Made by a program: the position numbers and the translations under genes. 64,000 nucleotides of DNA from Yersinia thracica (GTDB taxonomy: Bacteria; Pseudomonadota; Gammaproteobacteria; Enterobacterales; Enterobacteriaceae), in NCBI RefSeq assembly GCF_902170565.1, contig NZ_CABHXX010000069.1, positions 1 to 64,000 of the forward strand, written 5' to 3'. Shown piece by piece: positions 10,280-18,621 of this stretch; the stretch's first letter is position 1, and the number at the start of each line of letters is the position of its first letter. The notes below the pieces were generated by a model. It ran no database searches, was not told where the DNA came from, and saw only the letters and a program-made list of their open reading frames with translations.

Positions 10280-10834
10280 ATGATTGAAAAAACACAGGCA
10301 TTTGAGAATCGGGTACTTGAACATCTGAACGCGGGAAAGACCGTTCGGAGTTTCTTGATGGCTGCTGTCGACTTATTGGCAGAAGCATTGAACATTCTCG
10401 TGGTGCAGGTTTTCCGTAAAGATGACTATGCGGTGAAATATGCCGTGGAGCCATTGCTGGTCGGGGATGGGCCGTTGGGTGAATTATCAGTAAGATTGAA
10501 GTTGGTTTATGCTCTGGGCGTCATAACCCGTCATGAATATGAAGATGCCGAGCTATTGATGGCGCTACGTGAAGAGCTAAACCATGATGGCACCGAGTAC
10601 CGCTTTACCGATGACGAAATCCTCGGGCCATTTGGTGAACTACATTGTGTGGCTGAGTTGCCGCCAGTCCCGACATTCTTACGCCCGGATGAAGCAGATG
10701 CTTCGCTGATTGCCATGCAACGCCAGCGTTATCAGCAAATGGTGCGCTCCACTATGGTGCTGTCGATTACAGAATTACTCTCCCGTATCAGTCAAAAACA
10801 AGTTTCTAAACTCTCGCCACTCGGACATGTTTAA
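10280..10834 (+). CDS. mtlR: mannitol operon repressor MtlR
   Basis: Regulator of the mtl operon, 184 residues against 195 in E. coli. MtlR proteins lack a recognisable helix-turn-helix and act as repressors of mtlAD expression, possibly through partners. The stretch NILVVQVFRKDDYAVKYAVEPLL with PLLVGDGPLGELSVRLKLVYALG is characteristic of the family. Third gene of the operon. Its stop overlaps the 3' end of the convergent LysE-family gene by 4 bp. Confidence 0.95.
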   Translation: MIEKTQAFENRVLEHLNAGKTVRSFLMAAVDLLAEALNILVVQVFRKDDYAVKYAVEPLLVGDGPLGELSVRLKLVYALGVITRHEYEDAELLMALREELNHDGTEYRFTDDEILGPFGELHCVAELPPVPTFLRPDEADASLIAMQRQRYQQMVRSTMVLSITELLSRISQKQVSKLSPLGHV

Positions 10835-11442
10835 TTATTGAAGACACTGAGCCATTCCTCAGCTAACAACCACAGGGCCGTTATTGCCATCAATCCGCCC
10901 ATCACGCCATTAAATAGCCGCAACTTCCAATTAACGCGCAGCGCATGACGCAATTGATCGCCCATCACCGCCCAAACCGCCACGCAAGGCAGATTTAATA
11001 AAGCAAAGCCACCGACAATCAGCAAAGTATGACTCAGTGTTGCACCTTCGCGTGGGGTGAATAAGATGGCGACATTCATTGCCATCAACCAGGCTTTTGG
11101 ATTAATCGCTTGAAATAATGCCCCCTGAATGAATCCCATTGGTTGCTCATTGTCCCGAGCATTGGGGCTACCAGAATTAAAAATCTTCCAGGATAACCAC
11201 AGTAAATAACCGCCACCCAATGTGACTAATGGCAAGCGAACAACCCCTACCCAGCTGAGGATAAATGCCAATAGCGTGGTCATTAGTGCGCATTGCAGTG
11301 CACAACCAAAGGTAATCCCTAGCATCATCGGGAAAGTTCGGCGCAAACCAAAATTGACACCAGCGGCGGCCAATAACAGGTTGTTTGGGCCTGGGGTGAT
11401 CGACATTACGGTGACGTAACTGATAAAGGCACTGTCCAGCAT
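10831..11442 (-). CDS. LysE/RhtB family amino acid exporter
   Basis: A 203-residue inner-membrane transporter of the LysE superfamily, with the expected five to six hydrophobic segments and the conserved N-terminal motif TPGPNNLL (about residues 17-24). Members export amino acids or derivatives; the substrate here is unknown. It is transcribed divergently from a MocR-type PLP-binding regulator with a perfect operator between the two genes, an arrangement that implies the regulator senses a PLP-reactive amino compound and controls this exporter. Convergent with mtlR. Confidence 0.9.
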   Translation of the reverse strand: MLDSAFISYVTVMSITPGPNNLLLAAAGVNFGLRRTFPMMLGITFGCALQCALMTTLLAFILSWVGVVRLPLVTLGGGYLLWLSWKIFNSGSPNARDNEQPMGFIQGALFQAINPKAWLMAMNVAILFTPREGATLSHTLLIVGGFALLNLPCVAVWAVMGDQLRHALRVNWKLRLFNGVMGGLMAITALWLLAEEWLSVFNN

Positions 11443-11537
11443 AAGAACCCCTCGGGTATTATATTATTGATGTTGCCAAGAGATTCAGCATAAACAGCAA
11501 TCGGCGCTAGCGGCAGAAGCAGAAGTTATCTATTGTT

Positions 11538-11573
11538 ATGGGTACAGTTTTCATGATACTTAACTGTACCCAT
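11538..11573. promoter_or_regulatory. perfect inverted repeat operator, probable MocR site
   Basis: ATGGGTACAGTT (11538-11549) and AACTGTACCCAT (11562-11573) form a perfect 12-bp inverted repeat with a 12-bp spacer, so half-site centres are 24 bp apart, close to two helical turns. It sits between the divergent LysE-family gene and the MocR gene, about 24 bp before the latter's start. Its position and symmetry suggest it binds a regulator dimer and controls both genes. Confidence 0.75.
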
Positions 11574-11596
11574 CAATTCTCTAGAGAACTGTCACC

Positions 11597-13078
11597 ATGT
11601 CCCTTGTTATGAATGAAATTCGCTACTTACAAGTGGCAGACAATTTGGCGCAAGCCATTAAAAATGGCAGTCTCCTGGCGGGTAGCCGCTTACTCTCGGT
11701 GCGGGGCTACGCGCAGAGTCATCAGGTGAGTATCAATACCGTGGTGGCAGCCTATCGCACATTGGAAGACCGCGGCTTGATTGAGGCCCGCCCGCAGTCA
11801 GGTTTTTATGTCTGTAGCCCGTCAACCGCCGTGGTGCCAACCGCCACAGTGGGGAAACCGGTGGATGAAGTGCTGGATTTGATTGATACCGTATTTGCTG
11901 CGCAACAAAATCCGCGCTTTACCAATATCTCGCTGGCCTGCCCGCAGACTGGCGATTTCTATCCCAGCGCCAAGTTGGGGCGCATTATGGCTTCTTTGTT
12001 ACGTCGTCAGCCGCAGTTAATCAGTCAATATGCATTGCCACCCGGCAGTCAGCGCCTACGCCAGCAAATAGCTCGCCGCGCTATGACGTTGGGAATGCTG
12101 GCCGATCCGGCAGATATCACCATTACCCATGGGTGTATGGAGGCGCTGCAATTAGCGCTCCGGGTGACCACTAAACTGGGGGATTGTGTCGGGCTGGAGT
12201 CGCCGACTTATTTCTATCTGATGCCCTTGTTAGCTAGCCTTGGCTTGAAAGCCGTGGAGATTCCGACTGATCCGCAGCAAGGACTTTCATTGGATGTGTT
12301 GGAGTTATTGCTTAAAGAAGGGCGGTTGAATGCACTGATTGCAATGCCGACGGTGCAAAATCCCATGGGCTATACCATGCCGCTCGCCGCGAAAAAAAGA
12401 TTGGCGCAGCTGATGAACGATCATCAAGTGCCACTAATTGAAGATGGTTTATATGCCGAAATTCAATTCGGCTCGACTTTATCTCCGGCGGTCAAAGCAT
12501 TCGATCGTGACGGCTGGATACTGTTTTGCTCCAGCTTCACCAAAACGCTGGCACCGGATTTCCGTATTGGTTGGATTGATGGGGGCCGCTTCGCAGAAGC
12601 ATTGCACAAGCTAAAAGCGGTATCGTCGATGGCGGAGCCGATGCTACTGTCAGAAACCTTGGCACTGTTCCTTGAGTCTGGCGGCTATGACCACCATCTG
12701 CGCAGTTTGCGCCGCCGTTATGCGCAGCAGGTTCAGCAAGCTCAACAACTGATTACCCGCTCCTTTCCGCGGGGAACCACAGTGACACAACCAGCTGGCG
12801 GGTTTGTTTTTTGGGTCGAATTCCCTGATAGCGTCGATACCGTCACGCTGTTCCATCAATTGCTGCAAGAGCAGATTTGCCTGACGCCGGGGACGCTTTA
12901 TTCACCCAGCGGCCGGTATCGCAATGCATTTCGCCTCTCTTGCTGTTACCCATTCAATAGCCGCTATACCGGGGCGTTGGAGCGGTTGGGGGCGGTTGCA
13001 TGTGAAATTAGCGGCTTACCCGCCGGAATGCAGTGGCAATCGGCACAGGAGGCTGCTGTCGAAAGGCCTGCATCCTGA
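11597..13078 (+). CDS. MocR/PdxR-type regulator (GntR HTH fused to aminotransferase fold)
   Basis: A 493-residue transcription factor. Residues 1-75 form a GntR winged helix (SVRGYAQSHQVSINTVVAAYRTLEDRGLI, with PQSGFYV). The rest is a class I aminotransferase-like domain with the expected PLP-lysine in SSFTKTLAPDFRIGW. MocR proteins use PLP to sense amino acids or vitamin B6 compounds. The gene is divergent from a LysE-type exporter, with a perfect inverted repeat in the shared 154-bp promoter region. A second ATG four codons in (11609) is also possible. Ligand unknown. Confidence 0.9.
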   Translation: MSLVMNEIRYLQVADNLAQAIKNGSLLAGSRLLSVRGYAQSHQVSINTVVAAYRTLEDRGLIEARPQSGFYVCSPSTAVVPTATVGKPVDEVLDLIDTVFAAQQNPRFTNISLACPQTGDFYPSAKLGRIMASLLRRQPQLISQYALPPGSQRLRQQIARRAMTLGMLADPADITITHGCMEALQLALRVTTKLGDCVGLESPTYFYLMPLLASLGLKAVEIPTDPQQGLSLDVLELLLKEGRLNALIAMPTVQNPMGYTMPLAAKKRLAQLMNDHQVPLIEDGLYAEIQFGSTLSPAVKAFDRDGWILFCSSFTKTLAPDFRIGWIDGGRFAEALHKLKAVSSMAEPMLLSETLALFLESGGYDHHLRSLRRRYAQQVQQAQQLITRSFPRGTTVTQPAGGFVFWVEFPDSVDTVTLFHQLLQEQICLTPGTLYSPSGRYRNAFRLSCCYPFNSRYTGALERLGAVACEISGLPAGMQWQSAQEAAVERPAS

Positions 13079-13170
13079 TACACTATCCATCTTGATGCAC
13101 AATCAGTGCTATCCTATCTCCAACTTTAGCGAAATATCGTGCCCATCAGTGGCATGTACGGGCCAATACT

Positions 13171-13527
13171 ATGAAAGAACATGCAGAAATAAAACGTCTA
13201 AGCGATATGCTGGATGCGCTGAACCACAAAGATCCGACTGTTATACAGCAGGGTAATGTGGAGTTAATCGCACAGCATATGAAGGAAAAAGAGAAACTGG
13301 CGGCTGAAATTCAGCGCCTGAAAGAAGTGCGGGTTAAAAACCTGAGTGCTGAAGCCCAGAAACTGGCGCAACTGCCGTTCAGCCGAGCGATTACCAAGAA
13401 AGAGCAAGCCGATATGGGCATCTTGAAGAAAGCGGTGCGCGGCATTGTGGTGGTTCACCCAATGACCGCATTAGGTCGCGAGATGGGCCTGAAAGAAGTG
13501 ACTGGTTTCGCCAAAAAAGCGTTCTGA
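13171..13527 (+). CDS. yibL: DUF2810 protein YibL
   Basis: A small, charged, mostly helical protein of 118 residues. It matches E. coli YibL, a ribosome-associated protein of unclear role that also follows the mtl genes in E. coli. Conserved blocks visible are [12 protein letters not shown] and [19 protein letters not shown]. The N-terminal half looks like a coiled coil ([16 protein letters not shown]). The terminator-like hairpin at 13546-13578 ends the transcript. Confidence 0.9.
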   Translation: MKEHAEIKRLSDMLDALNHKDPTVIQQGNVELIAQHMKEKEKLAAEIQRLKEVRVKNLSAEAQKLAQLPFSRAITKKEQADMGILKKAVRGIVVVHPMTALGREMGLKEVTGFAKKAF

Positions 13528-13545
13528 TTGCTATTTTCGATAGAG

Positions 13546-13578
13546 CCGGGTGTGTGGCATCGCCGTTGCCCGGTTTTT
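13546..13578 (+). terminator. rho-independent terminator after yibL
   Basis: CCGGG (13546-13550) pairs with CCCGG (13569-13573), directly followed by TTTTT. The loop is 18 bases. It lies 19 bp after the yibL stop and before the vapB promoter. Confidence 0.65.
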
Positions 13579-13595
13579 GCGGATTTGCATGACTC

Positions 13596-13625
13596 TTGAC
13601 ATATGCTAAGCATATGCTAGTGTTT
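13596..13625 (+). promoter_or_regulatory. vapBC promoter and operator
   Basis: TTGACA is followed by CATATGCTAAGCATATGCTA, two overlapping copies of CATATGCTA (also a palindrome about AGCATATGCT), 30-60 bp before vapB. The repeats overlap the expected -35 to -10 spacer, the usual place for autorepression by a VapB-VapC complex. The exact -10 is uncertain. Confidence 0.5.
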
Positions 13626-13656
13626 TTTGTGGGGCACTGCTATCAGGAGTAAAAAT

Positions 13657-13884
13657 ATGAGAACTGTATCTATTTTCAAAAATGGGCAGAATAGGGCAAT
13701 ACGTTTACCCAAAGATATGGATTTTGAGGGCGTCACTGAGCTGGAAATACTCAAAGACGGCGACAATATCATTTTACGGCCGATACGCCCTACATGGGTA
13801 TCATTCATGGATGAAGATAAAGCAGATAATGACTTTCTTGCGGAAAGACAAGAAGTTATCGAAGAAGGACGCTTCGAGTTATGA
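13657..13884 (+). CDS. vapB: VapB-type antitoxin
   Basis: Antitoxin of a type II toxin-antitoxin pair, 75 residues, which binds and neutralises the adjacent PIN-domain toxin and represses its own promoter. The N-terminus VSIFKNGQNRAIRLPKDMDF is the AbrB/MazE-like swapped-hairpin DNA-binding fold of VapB; the acidic C-terminus would wrap the toxin. The frame is open upstream to 13627, but the ATG at 13657 follows CAGGAG and gives the family start MRTVSIFKNG. The stop overlaps the vapC start (ATGA), implying translational coupling. Confidence 0.92.
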   Translation: MRTVSIFKNGQNRAIRLPKDMDFEGVTELEILKDGDNIILRPIRPTWVSFMDEDKADNDFLAERQEVIEEGRFEL

Positions 13885-14300
13885 TCAAAAAAGTGTATAT
13901 GCTTGATACTAATATTTGTTCTTTTATTATGCGAGAACGCCCAGCGGAAATAATTATAAAATTACAAAAGTGTATTGAGCAGCAGAATAAAATAGTTGTT
14001 TCAGCAATTACTTATTCAGAAATGCGTTTCGGTGCGATAGGTAAAAAAGCATCACCAAAACATATCTATTTGGTAGATGAATTTGTAAAAAGATTGGACT
14101 CTATCTTACCCTGGGATGTCGCCGCTATTGGTGCTACAACCCATATTAAAATGGAGCTAGCAAAGCAGGGAACGCCAATTGGAGGCAATGATGCTGCTAT
14201 AGCGGGGCATGCTATTTCTACCGGTGCGATATTAGTAACTAATAATATTAGAGAGTTCGAAAGAGTTAAAAAGTTGCGAATTGAAGATTGGGCACAATAA
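13881..14300 (+). CDS. vapC: VapC-type PIN-domain ribonuclease toxin
   Basis: A 139-residue endoribonuclease toxin. Acidic PIN active-site residues are visible: Asp in MLDTNICSF near residue 9, Glu in SEMRFGA near 48, and the Asp of GGNDAAIAGHA near 100. Enterobacterial VapC toxins of this type cut initiator tRNA-fMet; that target is known for Shigella and Salmonella VapC and is inferred here. It overlaps vapB by 4 bp. The base composition is AT-richer than the flanking yibL, consistent with acquisition. Confidence 0.92.
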   Translation: MIKKVYMLDTNICSFIMRERPAEIIIKLQKCIEQQNKIVVSAITYSEMRFGAIGKKASPKHIYLVDEFVKRLDSILPWDVAAIGATTHIKMELAKQGTPIGGNDAAIAGHAISTGAILVTNNIREFERVKKLRIEDWAQ

Positions 14301-14453
14301 TAACTATTAATATTACTAATTAATATTTTCAGAAGATTAATTGTAACAATATGGTGAAGTATCCGTTTTAAGGAATTCTCTCGTATTAGTTTGCCATCCT
14401 TGGCAATATTGTTTTGACTGACTATTCTCCTTGTCTGTACCCAAAATAAATAA

Positions 14454-16403
14454 TCAGAAAGTTTCCCAATTATCCTGCTGATTATTACGGCTAGCGTCTG
14501 GGGCCGGGCGCGGTGTGGTTACACGTGAGGCGCTGGTATTGCTTTGAACCGTTTCAGCTTCAGCTTCGGACAGGCGGAATACCGCGACCGCTTGCGCCAG
14601 TAAGATGGCTTGTTCAGCCAGTGAATCGGCGGCGGCGGCGGACTCTTCCACCAATGCGGCGTTCTGTTGAGTGGTGCTGTCCATTTCGGAAATAGCCTGG
14701 CTGACTTGTGTGATACCCCGGCTTTGTTCATCAGAGGCCGAGGCGATTTCCGCCATGATATCGCGCACATGGGTGACTGAGCGGACGATATCTTCCATAG
14801 TTTGACCCGCATTCTTCACCAGCGAGGTACCGGCATTCACCTGCGATACTGACTCACTAATCAGCCCCTCAATTTCTTTCGCCGCTTGCGCACTTCGCTG
14901 CGCCAGATTACGCACTTCGCTGGCGACCACGGCAAAGCCCCGGCCTTGCTCACCGGCGCGTGCTGCTTCAACTGCGGCATTCAGCGCCAAAATATTGGTC
15001 TGGAAAGCAATACTGTTAATCACCGAGGTGATTTCAGAAATGCGTTTAGAGCTGCCGGATATATCATTCATGGTGCGCACCACATCATTAACCAGTTTGC
15101 CCCCCTGTTGCGCAGTTTTTGATGCCTCGGTAGCCAGTTGATTAGCGTGGTGAGCGTTATCGGCATTCTGTTTAACCGTGGCATTCAATTGCTCCATACT
15201 GGCGGCAGTTTCTTCTACAGCGGCGGCTTGTTGCTCGGTTCGGGATGATAAATCAGTATTGCCGGCTGCAATCTCGCCGGATGCATAGGACACTTGGCTG
15301 ACGCCGATACGAATTTCATCAATCATGGCGCGCAGGTTTTCATTCATCCGGGCGACGGTATTCATCAGCAAGCCCAGTTCATCAGTACGGTTTGATGTTG
15401 TCTCTGCGGTTAAATCGCCGTTAGCAATGCGTTCAGCCATTGCCAGCGTGGTGCGCAATGGCACGGTAATCTGGCGGGTCATGCGCCATGAAATCAGCAA
15501 ACCAAATAGCAAAGCAGCAATGACAGTAATGGCTAGCTGCAATTGCGCATTATTGATTTCGTCATGGGTGCCTTGCAGTTCTTGGGTGAATAGATGTGTC
15601 GCCAACTTATTCAATTCATTGGCATTATCTTCCATCACTTTACCCACTTCCAACTCTTGCTGATAAGCCGGTAAAAAGGCCAGCACATTGCCTTTATAAG
15701 CGCTGAGGCTGGAGATGACGGGGGATAATAACTTTTGCTGGTCGGCGGATAACACCGGCATGAAAGCATTCGCCGCACTGTTAGCAATATTGATCGAGGT
15801 TATCAACGAAGATTCTGCATCTTGGTTGCGATCCAGCAATAAACCCCGCGCGTTATAGCGCACGGTCATTAATTTTTGGTTCATTTCTGCCAGTAGAATC
15901 TGGGTGTTGGTATCCGCACCCTCATTGAGCAAGCTTTGTTGTAACTCATTGAGATTCTTTTGAGTTTCAGAGATATTCCAGCTTTTACGCACATCGTCTT
16001 TATGGGCCACTGCATTCACAAAGTTGCTTTGTTGTTGCAGATATTCTTCTACCACATCGGCAATACTATTGATCGTTTTACGGTTATTTTCCGACCAGGC
16101 AAGATCTTCACTTTGGGAGAGCAGATTTTTTATCTTATTGATATGCTCTGAGTTTTCTTCGATATATTTCAGGTCATAAGTGCGTTCATATAGCGCACGA
16201 TTATATTTCGCCTGATTAGCCTCATCATTAATTTTGTAGCTCAAATCGACTTTATAAGCATGTTCTTCAATGACGGAGAAATGATATGCGGTGGTACCAG
16301 CGATGATCCCAACCAATAACAACATCAGGAAAAAGCTTAACCCCAGCTTTTTACCGACTTTCACGTTTTCAAAGTTACCAAAAACTTTGCTAAATCCTGC
16401 CAT
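14454..16403 (-). CDS. methyl-accepting chemotaxis protein
   Basis: Inner-membrane chemoreceptor, 649 residues. Order: short cytoplasmic start, first membrane segment ([23 protein letters not shown]), a long periplasmic four-helix sensor (about 40-290), second membrane segment ([17 protein letters not shown]), HAMP domain, and a long cytoplasmic signalling coil with the hairpin tip [17 protein letters not shown]. The last five residues are NWETF, the tether that docks the CheR/CheB adaptation enzymes in Tar and Tsr, so this is a high-abundance, self-adapting receptor. The ligand is unknown. The ATG at 16403 with GGAGAAG before it is preferred over the open frame to 16436. Confidence 0.95.
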   Translation of the reverse strand: MAGFSKVFGNFENVKVGKKLGLSFFLMLLLVGIIAGTTAYHFSVIEEHAYKVDLSYKINDEANQAKYNRALYERTYDLKYIEENSEHINKIKNLLSQSEDLAWSENNRKTINSIADVVEEYLQQQSNFVNAVAHKDDVRKSWNISETQKNLNELQQSLLNEGADTNTQILLAEMNQKLMTVRYNARGLLLDRNQDAESSLITSINIANSAANAFMPVLSADQQKLLSPVISSLSAYKGNVLAFLPAYQQELEVGKVMEDNANELNKLATHLFTQELQGTHDEINNAQLQLAITVIAALLFGLLISWRMTRQITVPLRTTLAMAERIANGDLTAETTSNRTDELGLLMNTVARMNENLRAMIDEIRIGVSQVSYASGEIAAGNTDLSSRTEQQAAAVEETAASMEQLNATVKQNADNAHHANQLATEASKTAQQGGKLVNDVVRTMNDISGSSKRISEITSVINSIAFQTNILALNAAVEAARAGEQGRGFAVVASEVRNLAQRSAQAAKEIEGLISESVSQVNAGTSLVKNAGQTMEDIVRSVTHVRDIMAEIASASDEQSRGITQVSQAISEMDSTTQQNAALVEESAAAADSLAEQAILLAQAVAVFRLSEAEAETVQSNTSASRVTTPRPAPDASRNNQQDNWETF

Positions 16404-16648
16404 GTTCTTCTCCGTTATGCGGTGTTTTTGCTGCAAATCAATCAGCGTAGGTGAGTTTGGGGAGGTCTAATTATTAGAGGATTTCGGGGAACTGGCAGTA
16501 TGTGGGGCAGCCTTGGCAAGAGTGCTTTTCCCAAACGCAATGACTTCTACATTCATAGATTTCTTCCATGAATACCAGTGACCTTCTTGTACATTCTATC
16601 GGCAGGAATTGGCTAAACTTTAACAATAAAAATGTCAGTAAGTAGCAA

Positions 16649-16680
16649 TAAAAAATGCCAGCAAGAGGGCCTTGCTGGCA
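16649..16680 (-). terminator. rho-independent terminator, minus strand
   Basis: TGCCAGCAA (16656-16664) pairs perfectly with TTGCTGGCA (16672-16680) around a 7-base loop. Read on the minus strand the stem is followed by a run of T (complement of the A run at 16650-16655). It would end the sodA transcript, placing the palindromic repeat (copy B) in the sodA 3' UTR. Confidence 0.8.
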
Positions 16681-16809
16681 TATATCTTTCGTACTTGAAG
16701 CCGCAGGGTTGTTAGCTGCTCTCATTCACCCGAATCACTGACCAATGTCAGCTCATCGGGATTCGTTCGCTTGCTGCCTACCTGCAACTTCAAGTTCTTT
16801 GGATATGTA
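16681..16809. repeat. Yersinia-type palindromic intergenic repeat, copy B
   Basis: Imperfect palindrome with outer arms TATATCTTTCGTACTTGAAG and CTTCAAGTTCTTTGGATAT and a central section AATCACTGACC...GCTCATCGGGATTC. It is the same family as the element after glyS, in the opposite orientation. It lies between the sodA stop and the terminator at 16649-16680, so it is transcribed in the sodA mRNA. Confidence 0.75.
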
Positions 16810-16836
16810 ACGTGCGGTTTATGCGGTTCTGGTGAA

Positions 16837-17460
16837 TTACTTAGCTTGAGCGAAACGCGCTGCTGCTTCGTCCCAGTTAACGACGTTCCAGAATGCTTTG
16901 ATGTAGTCTGGGCGGCGGTTTTGGAATTTCAGGTAGTAAGCGTGTTCCCACACATCCAGGCCAATAATCGGGAAGCCAGACGCGCCAGAAACAGCTTCGC
17001 CCATCAGCGGGCTGTCTTGGTTAGCTGTAGAAACAACCGCCAGTTTGCCATCGTCTTTCAGCACCAGCCAAGCCCAACCTGAACCGAAACGCGTTGCCGC
17101 AGCTTGCTCAAATTTTTCTTTGAAGCTGTCAACGCTGCCGAAGTCGCGCTCGATAGCGGCTTTCAGGTCACCGGTCAGAGTGGTGCCCAGTTTCAAGCCC
17201 TTCCAGAACAGGCTGTGGTTAGCGTGACCGCCGGCGTTATTACGCATAAAGGTGCGTTTTTCAGCTGGGACTTTATCCAGATCTTTGATCAGATCTTCAA
17301 CGCTGAATTTAGCCAGCTCAGGGAAGCTCTCCAACACCGTATTTGCATTGTTAACATAGGTTTGGTGGTGTTTGGTATGATGGATTTCCATCGTCTGCTT
17401 ATCGAAGTGGGGTTCTAAGGCATCATAAGCATAAGGCAGGGATGGCAGTGAGTAACTCAT
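16837..17460 (-). CDS. sodA: superoxide dismutase (Mn)
   Basis: Cytoplasmic manganese superoxide dismutase, 207 residues, which converts superoxide to hydrogen peroxide and oxygen. Metal ligands sit in the usual places: His in [12 protein letters not shown], His in [12 protein letters not shown], Asp and His in LDVWEHAYY. The Gly-Gly pair in NNAGGHANH and the tail are typical of MnSOD rather than FeSOD. The ATG at 17460 ([10 protein letters not shown]) fits the family start; the frame is open upstream. A near-consensus Fur box at 17541-17559 predicts iron-dependent repression, as for E. coli sodA. Confidence 0.97.
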   Translation of the reverse strand: MSYSLPSLPYAYDALEPHFDKQTMEIHHTKHHQTYVNNANTVLESFPELAKFSVEDLIKDLDKVPAEKRTFMRNNAGGHANHSLFWKGLKLGTTLTGDLKAAIERDFGSVDSFKEKFEQAAATRFGSGWAWLVLKDDGKLAVVSTANQDSPLMGEAVSGASGFPIIGLDVWEHAYYLKFQNRRPDYIKAFWNVVNWDEAAARFAQAK

Positions 17461-17540
17461 AATCATCGTCTCCGTAGGTGTAGGGCGGCGCAAAAAAGTA
17501 AGCACCGCGTAAGCATTCGGATCATTATAGTTAATTAAAT

Positions 17541-17559
17541 GATATTGAAAATGATTATC
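17541..17559 (-). promoter_or_regulatory. Fur box upstream of sodA
   Basis: GATATTGAAAATGATTATC agrees with the 19-bp Fur consensus at 16 of 19 positions by my count. It is 81 bp upstream of the sodA start and also just past the fdhD stop. Fur repression of sodA is established in E. coli. Confidence 0.7.
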
Positions 17560-17583
17560 AATGCCGTACTAATTGTGTGGTTT

Positions 17584-18444
17584 TTATGTGTTAATCCGCT
17601 GCGGGTGTGTGTATACCGTTGCTCTGCCGAGTTTACTGAAACCAACCAAGGTGAGATTACAGCGCTCGGCGACTTCAACGGCTAAGGTTGTGGCAGCTGA
17701 AACAGCAAATAAAATTTCAGCCCCGCACATGGCGGTTTTCTGCACCATCTCATAGCTGGCGCGGCTGGAGACCAGCACCGCACCTTGCTGCCACGGCTGT
17801 TTAGCTCGAATCCCAAGCAGTTTATCCAGTGCGACATGGCGGCCCACATCTTCACAGCCCCCTAATAATTCCCCTTGAGGATTAATCCAGGCGGCGGCAT
17901 GAGTACAGCCGGTCAGTTGGCCCACGGTTTGTACCTGTTTGAGCTGTGCGAGGGCGCGGTCGAGGTTGTTAAGATCAAAAGTTTGTGTGAAGGGTAAGGG
18001 CGTGATTGGGCGGAATATATCATCCAGTTGCTCAATACCACAGACACCGCACCCCGTGCGGCCAGCCATCGCCCGGCGGCGTTCTTTTAACCCGACAAAA
18101 CGGCGGCTGGATAATTCAATGTTAACTTCTATGCCATTACAGCCAGGATTAACATCAATGGCGTAGATTTCTTGCGGCGCACTAATAATTCCCTCTGATA
18201 ACGAAAACCCCAGCGCGAAAGCCTCTAAATCCTTGGGGGTGGCCATCATCACGACATGAGAAATGCCGTTGTACACCAGTGCTACCGGCACTTCCTCCGC
18301 CAACCAATCCAACTGTGGCTCGGCCATTTTATGGCGCTGTAGCACGTTAAGTTGCCTGGCTCCGCAAATTCCGGTGGAAAGGTCAATATCTGAAGGTTTG
18401 ATCTGGCTCACTATGCGGCCCTGAAAGTTATAACCCATAATCAC
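17584..18444 (-). CDS. fdhD: formate dehydrogenase accessory sulfurtransferase FdhD
   Basis: Sulfur carrier that passes sulfur from IscS to the molybdenum cofactor of formate dehydrogenases; without it the enzymes are assembled but inactive. The 286-residue product has the conserved CGVCG segment (CxxC, around residues 133-137) that carries the sulfur and the C-terminal block [19 protein letters not shown]. It is divergent from fdoGHI-fdhE, its main client operon here. The ATG two codons downstream (MGYNF) is an equally possible start. Confidence 0.96.
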   Translation of the reverse strand: MIMGYNFQGRIVSQIKPSDIDLSTGICGARQLNVLQRHKMAEPQLDWLAEEVPVALVYNGISHVVMMATPKDLEAFALGFSLSEGIISAPQEIYAIDVNPGCNGIEVNIELSSRRFVGLKERRRAMAGRTGCGVCGIEQLDDIFRPITPLPFTQTFDLNNLDRALAQLKQVQTVGQLTGCTHAAAWINPQGELLGGCEDVGRHVALDKLLGIRAKQPWQQGAVLVSSRASYEMVQKTAMCGAEILFAVSAATTLAVEVAERCNLTLVGFSKLGRATVYTHPQRINT

Positions 18445-18621
18445 AATGTGGTAACATTCACATTAAGAATGGTATGGGTATGATTCCATTTCAACAGGAA
18501 TGTATCCCACACCGATAAAGGTGATATCGCATTAGCGATTTTAGCGCTTCTGGTTTTGTTGAGGGAAGCGCGAACTGAATTTTAAATTCATACAATGTGA
18601 CAATGAATGAAGGAGAGACCC

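Noticed and set aside
10831-10834. 4-bp overlap of mtlR and the LysE-family gene as a regulatory antisense device
   Set aside because: Ordinary convergent gene ends; nothing further supports regulation.
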